From Nematopogon swammerdamellus (Eukaryota; Arthropoda; Insecta; Lepidoptera; Adelidae): a DNA stretch of 64,000 nt. The stretch lies in NCBI GenBank assembly GCA_946902875.1, contig OX336343.1, positions 1,278,754 to 1,342,753 on the forward strand, read 5' to 3'. Under the pieces are notes generated by a model. That model did no database searches. It had not been told where the DNA came from and saw nothing but the letters and a program-made list of their open reading frames with translations. A program made the translations under genes and the position numbers. Below are positions 1-10,779 of this stretch, in pieces (the first letter of the stretch is position 1; each line of letters starts with the position of its first letter).

Positions 1-340
1 TATGAATTAAATTAATAAAAAAATTAAAAATAAAAAAAAATAAAAAAATGCATCTTCAGTCATCATACGTAAGTAAAATTGTCAAACACTTAAGTGAGAT
101 AAAATAATAAAATTGTCTTTAATAAAAATATAAAATTATAATAATAATGCCTAATACTTAATAATTTATTTATTTTTTTTTTAATTTTATAGGTGGGAAG
201 TGAAAGGGTCAAGAAAGAGACAATTCGGCTTCAGAGCGTCGTCCCTGTCGCACCAGCGGATTGTCTCTTGATGATGATGGAAGCTCGATGTTCATTATTT
301 ACTCCCACATACGCGTTCCCGCATCACGTTCCTCAGTATT
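1..340. other. AT-rich stretch with no supported gene
   Basis: Low-complexity AT-rich DNA. A pyrimidine tract followed by TTTTATAG near 193 resembles a splice acceptor, but none of the three frames after it gives a convincing protein, so no exon is called. It probably belongs to an intron upstream of the myosin exon at 1632. Confidence 0.4.
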
Positions 341-344
341 ATTT

Positions 345-515
345 ATTGTTTATTGTATAATTTCATCCACAGGTAGGTAACCTACGCTTGCACATGTCGA
401 AAATTCCGCCAGTTCTAAATTCAATGCGAAGAAGAACTCACAAACAAACTTCGCAAGTCACAATGTTTTGTTAGTACCTTATAAGTATAATATTATAGTA
501 ACTTACAAATAATTA
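345..515 (-). repeat. Dispersed repeat with AATAAAC tail (copy 1)
   Basis: Near-identical to 59060-59230, sharing the block around ATTCCGCCAGTTC and the GAAGAAGAAC run. Read on the minus strand it ends in short AATAAACA-like repeats at its left side, as expected for a retroposed SINE-like or LINE 3' fragment. A related subfamily is at 19965-20190, 30670-31022 and 46985-47065. No coding potential is visible. Confidence 0.5.
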
Positions 516-1034
516 ACCCATACTACCGCTCACGAGAACATTAATATTTACAGCATAAACATGAATACTGAAGAATCTGACCACACTGCCTATTTAAATT
601 ACCTATATCTGGTGTATAGTGCCATCGTCGGTGTATAGTATTAGTCCAATCAATGAAGCATTTCCACTCGACGTAATTCCTCTGTCGCTGAAACTTTGCA
701 GTGTGATAAAGTAGGGTTTAAAATACACGTTTGACAAATTATCTAGGATTTTTGATGTTTGGAAGTTAGGTATTTATACCTAAACATGAAAATCGCTTAT
801 AACTGCTGGTGAAAAATTGCTCCGTCCGAAGTTAAATATTGTGAGGCCCTCTTAATTTTGCCAATACACAACAATACATTCAACAACATCATCAAATCGC
901 AATAATACAGCCACTGTATTGTTACAATATTCACTGCCTCTGTCCTGCGTTCCCATCTTGTGTCTAATAAAGGCTTTATAGGAAGCTTTAGTTTGCCTTT
1001 GATTAAGTCTAAACATGTTTACTCGGGGTCTCTT

Positions 1035-1460
1035 TTTAACCGACTTCAAAAAAAGGAGGAGGTTCTCAATTCGACTGTATTTCTTTTTATGTTTGTCCCC
1101 TCAGAACTTTCGACTGGGTGAACCGACTTTGATATTCTTTTTTTATTTGAAAGCTGGTGCTTCCCTTGTGGTCCCATTTCAATTTGGTCAAGATCGGAAT
1201 GGAAAGCGAGGCGGAATCGCGAGGCCGAAGGCCGAGCGATTCCACCGAGTACATTAATAGCAAAATATTACTAAAAAACAGTGAAATAAAAAACTATTTA
1301 TAAAAATATAAAAACCGCCTTCAAAAATGTATGAAATAAAAAAAATCTAACCCTGGAGTTGAAGGCGGTGCTAAAGCAAGTAAAAATAACCGACTGCCTT
1401 CAACTCTAGGGCTAGATTTTTTTTATTTAATAAATTTTAGAAGGCGGTTTTTATATTTTA
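1035..1460 (+). repeat. Family A hairpin-tailed repeat (copy 1)
   Basis: Starts TTTTTAACCGACTTCAAAAA and AGGAGGAGG, contains GGTGAACCGACTTTGAT and a GAATCGCGAGGCCGAAGGCC palindrome, and ends in a large stem: AAAACCGCCTTCAAAAATG near 1310 faces its reverse complement near 1440. Further copies are at 13746-14200, 49113-49428, 60586-61050 and 62592-62968. No ORF is conserved between copies. It looks like a non-autonomous DNA element, possibly foldback or Helitron-related; the class is uncertain. Confidence 0.6.
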
Positions 1461-1631
1461 ATAGATCTAGCTGAATATTTTTTCATGAATCAAAGCTGCA
1501 TGAACTTTCGAGGCGCGAGGCCCCTCGGGCCGCGAGGCCGTGGGCGGTCGCCCACGTCGCCCACGCATTGCGCCGCCTCTGCCGCAGGCAAAGGTATAGC
1601 ATGCTGAAATGAGTGTGTTGTGCCCTCTCAG

Positions 1632-1783
1632 GAGACGTGCCGGCGCCGGCGGCTCTGCTGCCGGCCGAGCGAGCCTTCCTCACCTACAACCGCGTGCCGT
1701 GGAAGCTGCGCGTGCGCAAGGAGGTCTTCTCGCCTCTCGAGACCTACAACGAGCCAGCACTGCTCGACCTACTGTTCGCTCAG
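1632..1783 (+). CDS. Myosin XV-like tail, internal exon (MyTH4/FERM-type region)
   Basis: Internal exon of 152 bp between an acceptor (CCCTCTCAG) and a donor (CAG|GTACTTAC). It enters at phase 1 and leaves at phase 0. The 50-codon translation contains VPWKLRVRKEVFSPLE and LLDLLFAQ, closely resembling the PWKL.VRKEVFYP segment that precedes the SH3 domain in myosin XV tails. Myosin XV is an actin-based motor for filopodia or stereocilia; MyTH4-FERM tails bind cargo and microtubules. The exon is GC-rich in AT-rich surroundings, as typical for coding sequence here. Myosin VII/X-type MyTH4-FERM proteins are the alternative. The next exon (2973) continues the homology in phase 0. Confidence 0.72.
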
Positions 1784-1952
1784 GTACTTACTTATTTATT
1801 TCATTTTAAAACTTTTAGAGATACAATATTAATACATAGAAAATTAACTCTAGTCTAACACCTTAACCAATAAAGTTTCTACAATTTACGCTCAGTTTTT
1901 AATCAGGGACGGAATTAGAAGGCGAAGATAGAAGGAATTAGAATTCGGTCAG

Positions 1953-2150
1953 CCTCCTCGGTAGCTCAGTGGTGCGGTCGGTCGGATCATAAGCACATCT
2001 GGGCGCGGTCAGTGGATGGATGGGTGATCGCTCGACCGTTGGAGGCTTGACATCCAAATACGGTGGTACCCATCGAATCAGCTACAATTTGAGTCTACCA
2101 CCAGCTAGGAAGGAGCTATGGGAAGGGATCTACAGATTTAAACTGGTTAG
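1953..2150 (+). repeat. SINE-1 fragment (tRNA/5S-like head)
   Basis: Begins CCTCGGTAGCTCAGTGGTGC, a tRNA A-box-like block, then GGGCGCGGTCAGTGGATGGATGGGTGA, which resembles the 3' half of 5S rRNA. A degraded SINE body follows (GGTGGTACCCATC, GAGTCTACCACC). See the better copy at 54415-54800 for the chimeric head. Confidence 0.55.
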
Positions 2151-2171
2151 TAGGTATGCATATTTATTTTT

Positions 2172-2583
2172 CTGTTTTTTTTTATGTAATCCGGTATGAG
2201 TGGCTGAGTCGGAGGGGCCAAAGCACATGCTCCAACCAGCCAATATCCCCTCCGAGAAGGTAGGTGCCATACCGGAGACTTCAGGTAAGTCTCCGGTAAG
2301 TTTGCTGGCTATTACTGGACTAGAGGAGAACACAACCGAGGCTGCTGTGGGCCATCTTACATCCAGTACGGTGGTTTCAACCCAGTCGGCTACAGTTTGA
2401 GCCTACCTCCTAGTAAGGGGCAAGAGAAGGGACCTACAGTTTTACACCAGTTACGAACGGTGAAGCAGCAGGTGTAGGTATGCACGTAAATGTTTTCGTC
2501 AGAAAAAACTCATTGGTACACGGCGACCGGATTCGAACTCTCGCATGAGAAGCCGTTGCCCAAACCACTCGGCCACCCGCCGC
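2172..2583 (-). repeat. SINE-3 (tRNA-like head), full length
   Basis: On the minus strand it starts with a tRNA-like head: A-box-like TGGCCGAGTGG and B-box-like GTTCGAATCC around 2520-2580. The shared body (CTGTAGGTCCCTTC) follows, then a tail ending CGGATTACAT plus an A run, seen as TTTTTTTATGTAATCCGG at its left. Pol III internal promoter boxes make it a SINE. It sits in the intron between myosin exons 1 and 2. Relatives are at 16855-17645, 38210-38470, 38620-38880 and 55875-56215. Confidence 0.65.
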
Positions 2584-2972
2584 CGCTTTGAGATCCAAGT
2601 GTCACGAGCAAACCGTCCACCCGTCCTATCTCCGCATGACTCGTCGCAGAGAGACTCAGCCACCCTTTTGTTGTTGACATTGGGCTTTTGAGAACCCATC
2701 GGTTCTCTAAATCTTTCTTTGTCGCACCGCTAGAGTGTGGAACTGTCTTCCGGCGAGTGTATTTCCTGAATCCTTTAACCTGGGTGTCTTCAAGCGTCGT
2801 ATTAACGGGCTAGACAACCTAGCAGCAGTCCGCAAATCTGCTGGCATGGCACCTAACTGAGCGTGGTTTCGCGAGGAGAGGTGATTTTGGCTCTGTCGAC
2901 TGCACCATTGGTCTCTCGGCACAGCCACCCATGCTGGTTTACATAAAAAAACACTTGATGTTGTCCGCATAG

Positions 2973-3261
2973 ATCGTCTCGGACGTGACGTCCGGCGCGG
3001 CGTCGCTGCGCATGTCGGCTGCGGAGCGGCGCGCGGGCGCGGCGCTGCTGCGCGCGCACGGCGCGCTGCCGGGCGGCGGCGGCGGCGGGGGAGGCGAGCG
3101 CGTCGCGCCGGCGCGCGCGCACGTGAAGCGGCTCGCGGTCGAGCTGGCGCGCTCGTGGACGTTCTACTTCGCGCGGCTGTTCAGCGCGCGCGCCGCCGGC
3201 GCCGGCGGCGAGCAGGGAGTGCTCGCCGTGTCGCACTCTCATGTCACGCTCGGAGTTAAAG
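2973..3261 (+). CDS. Myosin XV-like tail, internal exon
   Basis: Exon of 289 bp: acceptor CCGCATAG, phase 0 entry, then IVSDVTSG; exit at phase 1 before donor GTGAGA. Joining exon 1 gives LLFAQ-IVSDV, matching the myosin XV order LLCEQILRDT, then an RMSAAERR segment, KRLAVELARSW, YFARLF and LAVSHSHVTLGV, equivalent to the FSRFFPVS and QLLAVSHRGL region. It carries a glycine run (about 9 Gly) and many Ala/Arg codons with extreme third-position GC. The glycine insert lies at a loop position and is probably lineage-specific. Confidence 0.72.
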
Positions 3262-3374
3262 GTGAGAGTCTCATTCCAGAAGGGAGGTGTTGAACTAAGC
3301 TTGCGATGGCTTCACCGAACATATCCGGGCCCATCGGCAGTAGAGGAGGGTGTTAATTGAGGTCGGGACTAGCG

Positions 3375-3550
3375 AGTCAGTCAGTCAGTCAGTGTTTAAG
3401 CGTCCACTGCTGGACATATGCCTCTCCAATTTTCCTCCAGTCCTCCCGGCCTTCAGCGGTACGGAACCACTGCTTTCCGCCGACGTACTTGATGTCGTCG
3501 TCCCACCTGGCGGGTGGTCTTCCCACACTCCGTTTTCCTGTCCACGGCTC
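3375..3550 (-). mobile_element. RTE-type LINE 3' fragment
   Basis: The minus strand encodes the end of an RTE-like reverse transcriptase ORF (VGRPPARWDDDIK, then WFRTAEGREDW and YVQQW-like residues), followed by the typical RTE short-unit tail, seen on the + strand as (GTCA)n at 3375-3395. Severely 5' truncated, as usual for target-primed retrotransposition. The same subfamily is at 25933-26095, 30470-30617, 44630-45235 and 53967-54400. Confidence 0.7.
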
Positions 3551-3617
3551 GCATCAAGCCCTCGTCAGCTAGTCTGCGTTGACTAGGACGCGGGGAAACG
3601 CCAGTCCCGCTCTCGAC

Positions 3618-3622
3618 CTCCC
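3618..3622. repeat. Target site duplication CTCCC (left)
   Basis: CTCCC directly abuts the left LTR and is repeated exactly at 10964-10968 after the right LTR. This defines a single Ty3/Gypsy insertion in the myosin intron. Confidence 0.85.
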
Positions 3623-3790
3623 TGTAATGTCCTGGAGAGCTCCGATGGGTTTTATCTTAAGGATGCACGTAGATACGGATAATAACGAACACAGCAGTCA
3701 CAAGCAAATTACTTTAATGGCTGACATAAACCAAAGACAAAACCTCCTTATATAGACGATACAGTATTGCCACCTGTCAAATACACTCCA
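3623..3790 (-). repeat. Gypsy 3' LTR (168 bp)
   Basis: Identical by eye to 10796-10963. On the element's (minus) strand it begins TGGAGTGTATTTGACAGG and ends CCAGGACATTACA, giving TG...CA termini. The purine-rich GAGTGGAGAGTAT just inside (about 3791-3805, minus strand) is the likely polypurine tract. Confidence 0.88.
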
Positions 3791-3801
3791 ATACTCTCCA
3801 C

Positions 3802-6800
3802 TCAAAGTTGGAATCTACTAGGTGGCTTTATAGTTCTCTTAGGTCTAGAATTAATATTAAGCTCGGAACTGACAATGGTCCCCTTAGGACTAACTATGGG
3901 TTCCATGGTTCTAGATTCTAGTACATCATCGCCATCTGGCACAGAAGGTGCTGGAGGCTGTGACACTGATGTCGGAGGTAGCAGCTCCTGCAACCCTGGT
4001 GTCGGTCGCTCTATTACAATTTCAGGCGTTGCCGATTCTGACACCGTAGAGCTGACATTACTACCTTGATCATTTATCGATCGTATAATTTGGTTTAAAT
4101 GCCTTTTCCAAATTATATTTTCATTCCTTACTCTACAAAGATAAATGCGGTTACCTAACACCTCGTCGATTGTACAAGGTACCCAGTGTTTCTTGTTAGG
4201 GTTACGGTAATCCCTACAGTATACGGATTCTCCTTCAGCAAACATTTCATTTCTTTTTCCTACAGTTACACAGTTTGGTTTCTTCTCCTCATGTTGGTTT
4301 AGCAATAAGTTAAATCTAGTGCGTAGGGGTCGCTGAAACATTCGTTGAGCTGGTGACTCATTAGTGGTGCAATGCACTGCGTTCCTATAATGAAACAGAT
4401 ATCTATTCATTAGGGTTTCAAAAGACACAGTTCTATTACCCCCATCCTTCAAAGCTTTTAACAGGCCACTCTTAAAGCTTTTTACTGAGTTCTCTACAAA
4501 ACCATTCGAGGCTGGATGTTTGGGTGGTGAAGTAATATGTATAATACCATTTAAACTACAGAACTTCGAAAATTCACCGGACGTAAAGGTGCTACCATTA
4601 TCCGTAACCACCGCAGTAGGAAGACCGAATCGACCGAAACATTCTCTAAACTTTTCTATATTAGTGTTAGCTTCCAAATTTTTAACAATGTATGTTTCCG
4701 GCCACTTGGTATATGCGTCGGTAATAATTAACAACATTTTGCCGTCAACAGGCCCCAGGTGATCGGCATGAACTCTCTCAAATGGAAACCCCGTTTTTGG
4801 CCACGGTACCACTGCCGCCTTGGGTGGGTCTGGCCTGCATGACATACAAATATTACATTCTTTAACATGCTGCTCAATGTTTTGATCTAAGTTGGGCCAC
4901 CAAAAATAGGACCTAGCATTGGCCTTCATTTTAACCATTCCTTGATGGGTTGAGTGAAGCTCTTTCAACAAGAGTTGTCTCAGTTTTGTAGGAATTACAA
5001 CTCTGAACCCCCACATGACCACACCGTTATCCACATATAGTTCGTCTTTGCGAACAAGGTACGGTTTCAGCGAGTCATCCGTTATGTGATTGGGAAAGCC
5101 GGTTCTTACTAAATTATACACGTGACTCAGCACTGGATCTTTCCTAGTCTCCGATCTAACGAACTTAAAATCTACAACGTTTTGATTCTCCACAAAATTC
5201 ACATAATCATATTCTTCTCTTTCCTCAATTATGTCGCTATTTTTAGGTAATGGAAGTCGGGACATGCAATCGGCTTTTACATTTTCTGACCCTTTTACAT
5301 ATTTGAAAGTATAATCAAAACCTGATAGGTATGATGACCACCGTTGCAAACGTCCAGCTGCCATTTGCGGTAGACTTTTACGTTCTCCAAAAAGGGCTTG
5401 TAGCGGTTTATGATCAGAAACCAGTTCAAATTTCTTTCCAACTAAATACTGATAAAATTTCTGTACTGACCAGTAAATGGCTAATGCTTCCTTATGAATG
5501 ATAGAGTAGTTGCATTCCGCCTTGGTATACACTCTTGAAATGAAGCTTATCGGTCGGTCCGTACCGTCCGGTAACACATGAGAAAGAACCGCTCCAATTC
5601 CATTTTGCGACGCATCACAGGCTAGCCTCACGGGCTTATCACGATTATAATGTACTAACACTTTGTCAGACACAATATCCTGCTTAACTAGGTCAAATGC
5701 ATTTTGGCACTCTTTCGTCCACTCGAACTTAGCATTATTTTTTAACAATTGAAAGATAGGTTTAAGCTTGACCGATAATGAAGGAATAAATTTTAAATAG
5801 TAATTTACCATACCGAGCCACGAGCGCAGCTCAGGGACGTTTCGTGGACACGGCACTTGTAAAATACCTGCCACCTTGGTGCTATCCCTTTCTAATCCAT
5901 TTTTGGATATAATGTGACCTAAATATATTACTTTTTCTTGCATAAAAAGGCACTTCTTTTTATTTAAGCGAAGCCCTACATTATGAAGTCTCTTTAAAAC
6001 TTCCTTCAGGTTAGCCATATGTTCCATATCATTTTTACCCGTGACAATTATGTCGTCGATAAAGTTGACCACCCCTTTGGCTCCCAACAAAACTTTTTCT
6101 AATTTAGCTTGAAATATAGAACATGCTGGTTTAGTACCGTATGGCAAACGCGTTACTCTGTATATACCCTTATGTGTGCTCCATGCTAGTAAATAGCTGG
6201 TTTCCTCATCTACAGACAGCTGATTGTATGCATTTAATAAATCCAGCTTAGTGAACTTTTCACCTCCCTCTAGTGCTGTAAATAAATCTTCAATGCGCGG
6301 TAAAGGGTGATTCACGTCTTTGAGATACTTGTTGATTGTTATTTTGTAATTAGCGCATAACCTCAACCTTTTTCCATCAGGCTTGAGGACTGGCACCAAT
6401 GGAGTGCCCCAGTTTGATGTTGGTACTTTTTCTATTACCCCTTCATCCTCGAGCCTGCCCAGTTCCTGTTCCACTTGTTCTTTGAAGGCGAAAGGAACGG
6501 GGCGTGGCTTGTGAAATACCGGCCTCGCCTCGCTCTGTATGTCTAAATGTACCGGATCATCCTTCAAAATACCAAGTGAACCATCAAATAGTAGATCGTA
6601 ATCCTGTAACAATTTTTCCAAACCTTGAGATTTCATATCAGTTATGCTAAATATACCCAGCCGTTGTTTCACTTTTAAATCAAATATCTCACATAGGTCA
6701 CGTCCCCATAACGCAACCCTACCTTTCTTAACAACAAGCAGCTTACACCGTTTATTTGCTTGCTTATATTCCATTGTAACTGTGATTGTACCTAACGCAT

Positions 6801-7851
6801 GGAATTTTTCACCCAGATACGTAACTAGATTAACCCCCGTGGCTTCCATTTTTACATCATAAAAAAATGTTTCATACATTTGCAATGGAATGCATGAAGG
6901 TGCAGCGCCTGTGTCTAGCTCCATATCCACATTTTTGCCATTAATTTTACATTGTATAATTATCGGTGGGACATATGTGATTTGGTTGACTGCATCGACC
7001 ACATTTTCTACCATAAACATGTCAAATGTATCCTCACTACTTGAATTTGTATCCGTCGTAGCCGCCTGGGCGTTAGTGTGTATCTGATTAACATTATACA
7101 TTTCACCTTCGGTGTCGCTACTGGACTCTACTTGTACTAGGTGAGTAGCCGCCTTGGCTTTACATACTTTAGCTAGGTGCCCTACTTTCTTACATATTTT
7201 ACATGTATATGTTTTATACTTGCATTTTGAAAACTCATGCGAGCTATTCCCGCAATGATTGCATAGCATTTTCTTCTTATCTTGAAATTGTCCTTTTGAT
7301 TCCCGCTTGAACATCACTTTATTCACCGATTCAGACCCCGCACGCCTGGCACTGAGCGAGAGCTCTTTACTGAGAGCGATCTCTAATAGACTGCTCACAC
7401 TCGCACTAACCTGCTCTTCGCACAGACGCTCTTGTATCTTCCCTGGTTGGAGGCCCGTCACAAACTTGTCCTTGACGCGCTCGTCCAACGACAGACCGAA
7501 GTTGCAGTCCTTTGCCGCTTCGCGTACCCGAGCGTACCACTGTGCGATAGTCTCAGAGTCCCTTTGCGTGAGCTTGTCGTATGTGATGCGTTGCCTGAAA
7601 TGTAACACCCGGGGTGCGAACTGTAATTTCAACAGGTTTACAAGCTCGTTGTAGGTTCTTTCCTTGGGGAGTTTTGGGAAACATATGTTTTTGAGTATTT
7701 TATAAACATCTTCATCAAGTGACACCAATAAAACTGCTATTTGTCTGTCCTTTTCTACTTCATTTGCTGAGAAAAATTGTTCCAAACGCTCCAGAAATAT
7801 ATCTAGATCGTCGCCTTCCTTGTAACTTTTTATTGATACTAAATTTGCCAT
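3802..7851 (-). CDS. Gag-Pol polyprotein of Ty3/Gypsy element
   Basis: Single 1,349-codon ORF, no stops. Gag about residues 1-190; two CCHC knuckles about 197-231 (C-x2-C-x4-H-x4-C twice); aspartic protease DTGAAPSC about 313; reverse transcriptase with LPYGTKPACSIFQ and the FIDD active site about 575-601; RNase H with ACDAS, HKEALA and SDHKPL about 745-815; integrase HHCC zinc domain about 966-1005, then catalytic D (HADHLGP), D (VTDNGS) and E (GFVENS), the DDE triad, about 1030-1120. Gag and Pol are in one frame, so no frameshift is needed. It replicates via tRNA-primed cDNA and integrates by the DDE integrase. Chosen start: the first Met before the gag homology (MANLVSIKSY). Confidence 0.93.
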   Translation of the reverse strand: MANLVSIKSYKEGDDLDIFLERLEQFFSANEVEKDRQIAVLLVSLDEDVYKILKNICFPKLPKERTYNELVNLLKLQFAPRVLHFRQRITYDKLTQRDSETIAQWYARVREAAKDCNFGLSLDERVKDKFVTGLQPGKIQERLCEEQVSASVSSLLEIALSKELSLSARRAGSESVNKVMFKRESKGQFQDKKKMLCNHCGNSSHEFSKCKYKTYTCKICKKVGHLAKVCKAKAATHLVQVESSSDTEGEMYNVNQIHTNAQAATTDTNSSSEDTFDMFMVENVVDAVNQITYVPPIIIQCKINGKNVDMELDTGAAPSCIPLQMYETFFYDVKMEATGVNLVTYLGEKFHALGTITVTMEYKQANKRCKLLVVKKGRVALWGRDLCEIFDLKVKQRLGIFSITDMKSQGLEKLLQDYDLLFDGSLGILKDDPVHLDIQSEARPVFHKPRPVPFAFKEQVEQELGRLEDEGVIEKVPTSNWGTPLVPVLKPDGKRLRLCANYKITINKYLKDVNHPLPRIEDLFTALEGGEKFTKLDLLNAYNQLSVDEETSYLLAWSTHKGIYRVTRLPYGTKPACSIFQAKLEKVLLGAKGVVNFIDDIIVTGKNDMEHMANLKEVLKRLHNVGLRLNKKKCLFMQEKVIYLGHIISKNGLERDSTKVAGILQVPCPRNVPELRSWLGMVNYYLKFIPSLSVKLKPIFQLLKNNAKFEWTKECQNAFDLVKQDIVSDKVLVHYNRDKPVRLACDASQNGIGAVLSHVLPDGTDRPISFISRVYTKAECNYSIIHKEALAIYWSVQKFYQYLVGKKFELVSDHKPLQALFGERKSLPQMAAGRLQRWSSYLSGFDYTFKYVKGSENVKADCMSRLPLPKNSDIIEEREEYDYVNFVENQNVVDFKFVRSETRKDPVLSHVYNLVRTGFPNHITDDSLKPYLVRKDELYVDNGVVMWGFRVVIPTKLRQLLLKELHSTHQGMVKMKANARSYFWWPNLDQNIEQHVKECNICMSCRPDPPKAAVVPWPKTGFPFERVHADHLGPVDGKMLLIITDAYTKWPETYIVKNLEANTNIEKFRECFGRFGLPTAVVTDNGSTFTSGEFSKFCSLNGIIHITSPPKHPASNGFVENSVKSFKSGLLKALKDGGNRTVSFETLMNRYLFHYRNAVHCTTNESPAQRMFQRPLRTRFNLLLNQHEEKKPNCVTVGKRNEMFAEGESVYCRDYRNPNKKHWVPCTIDEVLGNRIYLCRVRNENIIWKRHLNQIIRSINDQGSNVSSTVSESATPEIVIERPTPGLQELLPPTSVSQPPAPSVPDGDDVLESRTMEPIVSPKGTIVSSELNINSRPKRTIKPPSRFQL

Positions 7852-8512
7852 TTTGACTACTTGTGATTGTGATTGAATAAAATACTCTTAACTTATGTGT
7901 AACATCCGGAGCACGCAACCTCCTCGGCTGCCTCCCGGCCCTTGTCTTCACTCCCAATGTGGGCTTGCCGCCGCCGCTGTACCGCCAGGGGCACCCTCGT
8001 GATCGCCTTGGCCGCCGCCGGGTCCCTGGGGCTGTCGGTCGCCGTGACTGGTCTTCTACGCGTGCAAGTCGCGACCGCCGTGGCCACTGTAGTATAGTAT
8101 CCTTGCGATCTCCTTGACCGCTGCCGTAGCTGTACGAGCGCCTTGCTCGAGTCAAAAGCCGCCTCCTTGGCCGCTCTGCTCTCCCCGACAGACGGAAAAG
8201 CACGCCCCTTCAATGACGTATCATGTATTCTACTAGACCTCTTACCCGGGCAACAGCCTTCGCTCCACCGCGGTGGAGTAACCATTACGCGGAGGGACCC
8301 TCTTGAGACTAGTAGCTCGCGAGCGACCGAACGCGGCGGACGCGCCGTCCGCGCGCTCGCTGCCGTCCGTCTGCGGCTCGCATCGCGCCAGTCATTATGC
8401 CCGGTTGTCTGTTGCGAATTGCGATATTGCAAAAATCATACCAAAAATATTGGGAAAACTGATGGCATCGCATTTAATAGGTAAGTATCACTTCATTGTG
8501 ATCTTAATATAT

Positions 8513-9005
8513 AAGGTCTTTCAAAATTAGTTAATAGTACGCTAAGGGGGGGTTCTGCATCATATAGGGAGTAAAACCTATATAAAATTTTTTGGACCTT
8601 GGGCTTTTTTTATGTAAAATGTTTTGTATGTATTTAAATAAAAAAATATGTGGTTGATTTTTATAGCCTAATCGATTCATTTTCATAACAGTAACAAAAA
8701 AGTCTTCATTACCATTTTGATGTAACACGTGTAAGTTGGTAAAAAAAATCAAATTCTTTCTATTCCATACTAATAAAACTTAAATTGTGGTTTTCACAAT
8801 TTCTGAAAGAAAGAGATCTATGTGTTGGAAGACTTTTTTGTTCCTGGCATGAAACTGAAACGATTAAGAAAAGATTTTTTTTTTACATTTTACATTATTA
8901 TAATTTATTTTTTTTTGTAAAAAAAAATCTTTGTTCCTCAAAAGTGATTTATTTACGATACAGAACCCCCCCTTAGCGTACTATTAACTAATTTTGAAAG
9001 ACCTT
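8513..9005. mobile_element. MITE with ~45-bp inverted repeats in the Gypsy leader
   Basis: AAGGTCTTTCAAAATTAGTT and the following TAATAGTACGCTAAGGGGGG at the left are mirrored exactly at the right end (8960-9005). The 400-bp interior is AT-rich without an ORF. The flanks are TA-rich, consistent with TA target choice of the Tc1/mariner type. No transposase remains. Confidence 0.75.
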
Positions 9006-9732
9006 ATATATAATATCTTGTTTTCCATGTGCTTAGAAATATTTGGTTCAACTGGCCACTTAGGGCTGTCACAACGCTACTTCAATTTGAAAATTTTGTA
9101 CATTTTATGTATTGACCTAGCATTGCAATAACATAAGCATTATTTAATTAAACAAATAAATTGAACGCGCTCATTAGGGCTGCCACATATGAATGATTAG
9201 AAATAGAGTTCTGGGATATCATGTATGAAAGTAAATAAATATGTATTAAACCACGTTAAAATATGAGAGTGAATTGACCGCTAATTAGGGTTGTCGCTAT
9301 TCTTTTATTTTTTTTAAATTAGTAAGTAATTGAGAAATTTTCAAGAAAAAAAATTTTTTACAAGGTTTCCACATCCTTCTAAGGGATCAATACGAGAAAG
9401 ATGGATAAAAATAGTCCAAGATGATACATTGTTTAAGGGAAAGTGAAAATTTAAATTTGTGTAAAGTGAAATTTAAATTATTTTGTTTAAGTACGGAGGA
9501 AGAGTTATTTTAGTTGTGTTTGTGTGTGTAGTCCAAAGTATACCTAATGGTTTTTTTAGTTATATATATATATATATTTTTATAAATTCTTCACTCTTTA
9601 TTTTATGTATGTTTGGTTTGGAGATTTTAAGTTTACTCCAAGGCCAAGACCGCAGTTATGAATTCTTTATTATTAAGTTTAGTTTTTTAGATATTATTCT
9701 AGTTATTAAGTGTAGGTATTATAAGAATACAA

Positions 9733-9867
9733 AACGGCTTTACTCGCGGTCGAAATATGAGCTGTGTGGCTCGACGTTTCGGGCCAAACGTATGGCCCAT
9801 CATCATGAGCACTCTGGCCGAAATGTCGAGCCACACAGCTCGTATTTCGATAGTGAGTAAAGCCGTT
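9733..9867. repeat. Large hairpin with hammerhead-like core
   Basis: Arms of about 52 nt (AACGGCTTTACTCGCGGTCG against its complement near 9850) flank a roughly 25-nt centre. On the minus strand the segment reads TGATGA, then a GGGCC...GGCCC stem, then GAAAC, the layout of a hammerhead ribozyme core (CUGAUGA-stem II-GAAA), as found in Penelope-like elements and other retroelements. The base before UGAUGA is A rather than C, so activity is doubtful. Confidence 0.5.
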
Positions 9868-10344
9868 GTTACTTCTTAAAATGTCAAATAACCACGGTAA
9901 TTTAAAAACCCATATAAGTTTAGGTATGTGTTTCAAGTTATTATAGTTCTGTATTTTAAGTTTAAATACATAAAACGTTTTTTTTTCGATGAAATTCACT
10001 ATCTGTTTTCTTCTATAATCCTTTAAAACGTCCCACTGCTATGCACGGACTCTGCTCACTGACATAGGAGGTATTGTTTTTATTGTTGTTGTTTTATTGT
10101 TTATTGAGTATTCTTATGGCAGTCATATTGCACTCGAACTTGTCACAATTTGTTATATCCGGTTCGATTACTCGTACATGGTGACCAGTGGAAATCAGAA
10201 GCAGTTTACACAAAAATACCTTTCATAGACCAGTGTGCACTAGTTACCTAACTTTATTTTTCTTCACCGGAGCGATCGTACCTATTCGTTATGAAGTGCA
10301 CGTATATCAATCTTTATCAAGGAAATAAATAAGTACATTAGTTA

Positions 10345-10406
10345 GTGCCCGGGATTTGAACCCGCAACTTCTGCATTGAGAAGCGTTACCACTAGACTAC
10401 GGGCAC
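10345..10406 (-). pseudogene. tRNA-like sequence (62 nt)
   Basis: On the minus strand it starts GTGCCCG and ends CGGGCAC (7-bp acceptor-like stem), with A-box-like TAGTCTAGTGG and B-box-like GGTTCAAATCC. At 62 nt it is about ten bases short, and the T stem overlaps the acceptor, so it is not a normal tRNA. A decayed tRNA or SINE head is more likely. It lies inside the Gypsy leader. Confidence 0.45.
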
Positions 10407-10779
10407 AATTAACCATAATACCTACTCGTAAAATAATAAATCGAAAAATATATTTTTGGTAGACTAAGTGACAACCCTACGTATTCCAATGCACGCGTTG
10501 ACTGATCGGCCGGGCCGGCCGGGCCGCTAGCCGCTAGTCGCTCGCTAGCTAGCCCCTCTCCCGCTCGCTTCCCGCCCCGCGCGGCTCAGCGTTCCGCCAC
10601 CCCGCTACCTTACCTCATACCTCAGTTATTGGCCGTCATTTCTCTGTATTCTTTCTTCGTAGTGCTCACTCTATACATAAAATCTCTTTGCGCCCCTTGC
10701 GCAATTTTCCCGAGTGCTGTCACCGTGACAACTATTATACATCCGTGGTCTGAAATTCGCTTTGCCTGCACAACCAGTT

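Noticed and set aside
190..340. Possible exon after a pyrimidine-rich TTTTATAG acceptor
   Set aside because: All frames lack recognisable protein and no donor or phase link to the myosin exon was convincing.
2853..3242. 129-codon minus-strand ORF
   Set aside because: Shadow of the GC-rich myosin exon on the other strand.
7760..8432. Minus-strand Arg-rich ORFs upstream of gag
   Set aside because: Compositional by-product of the GC-rich leader; no motif and they overlap each other.
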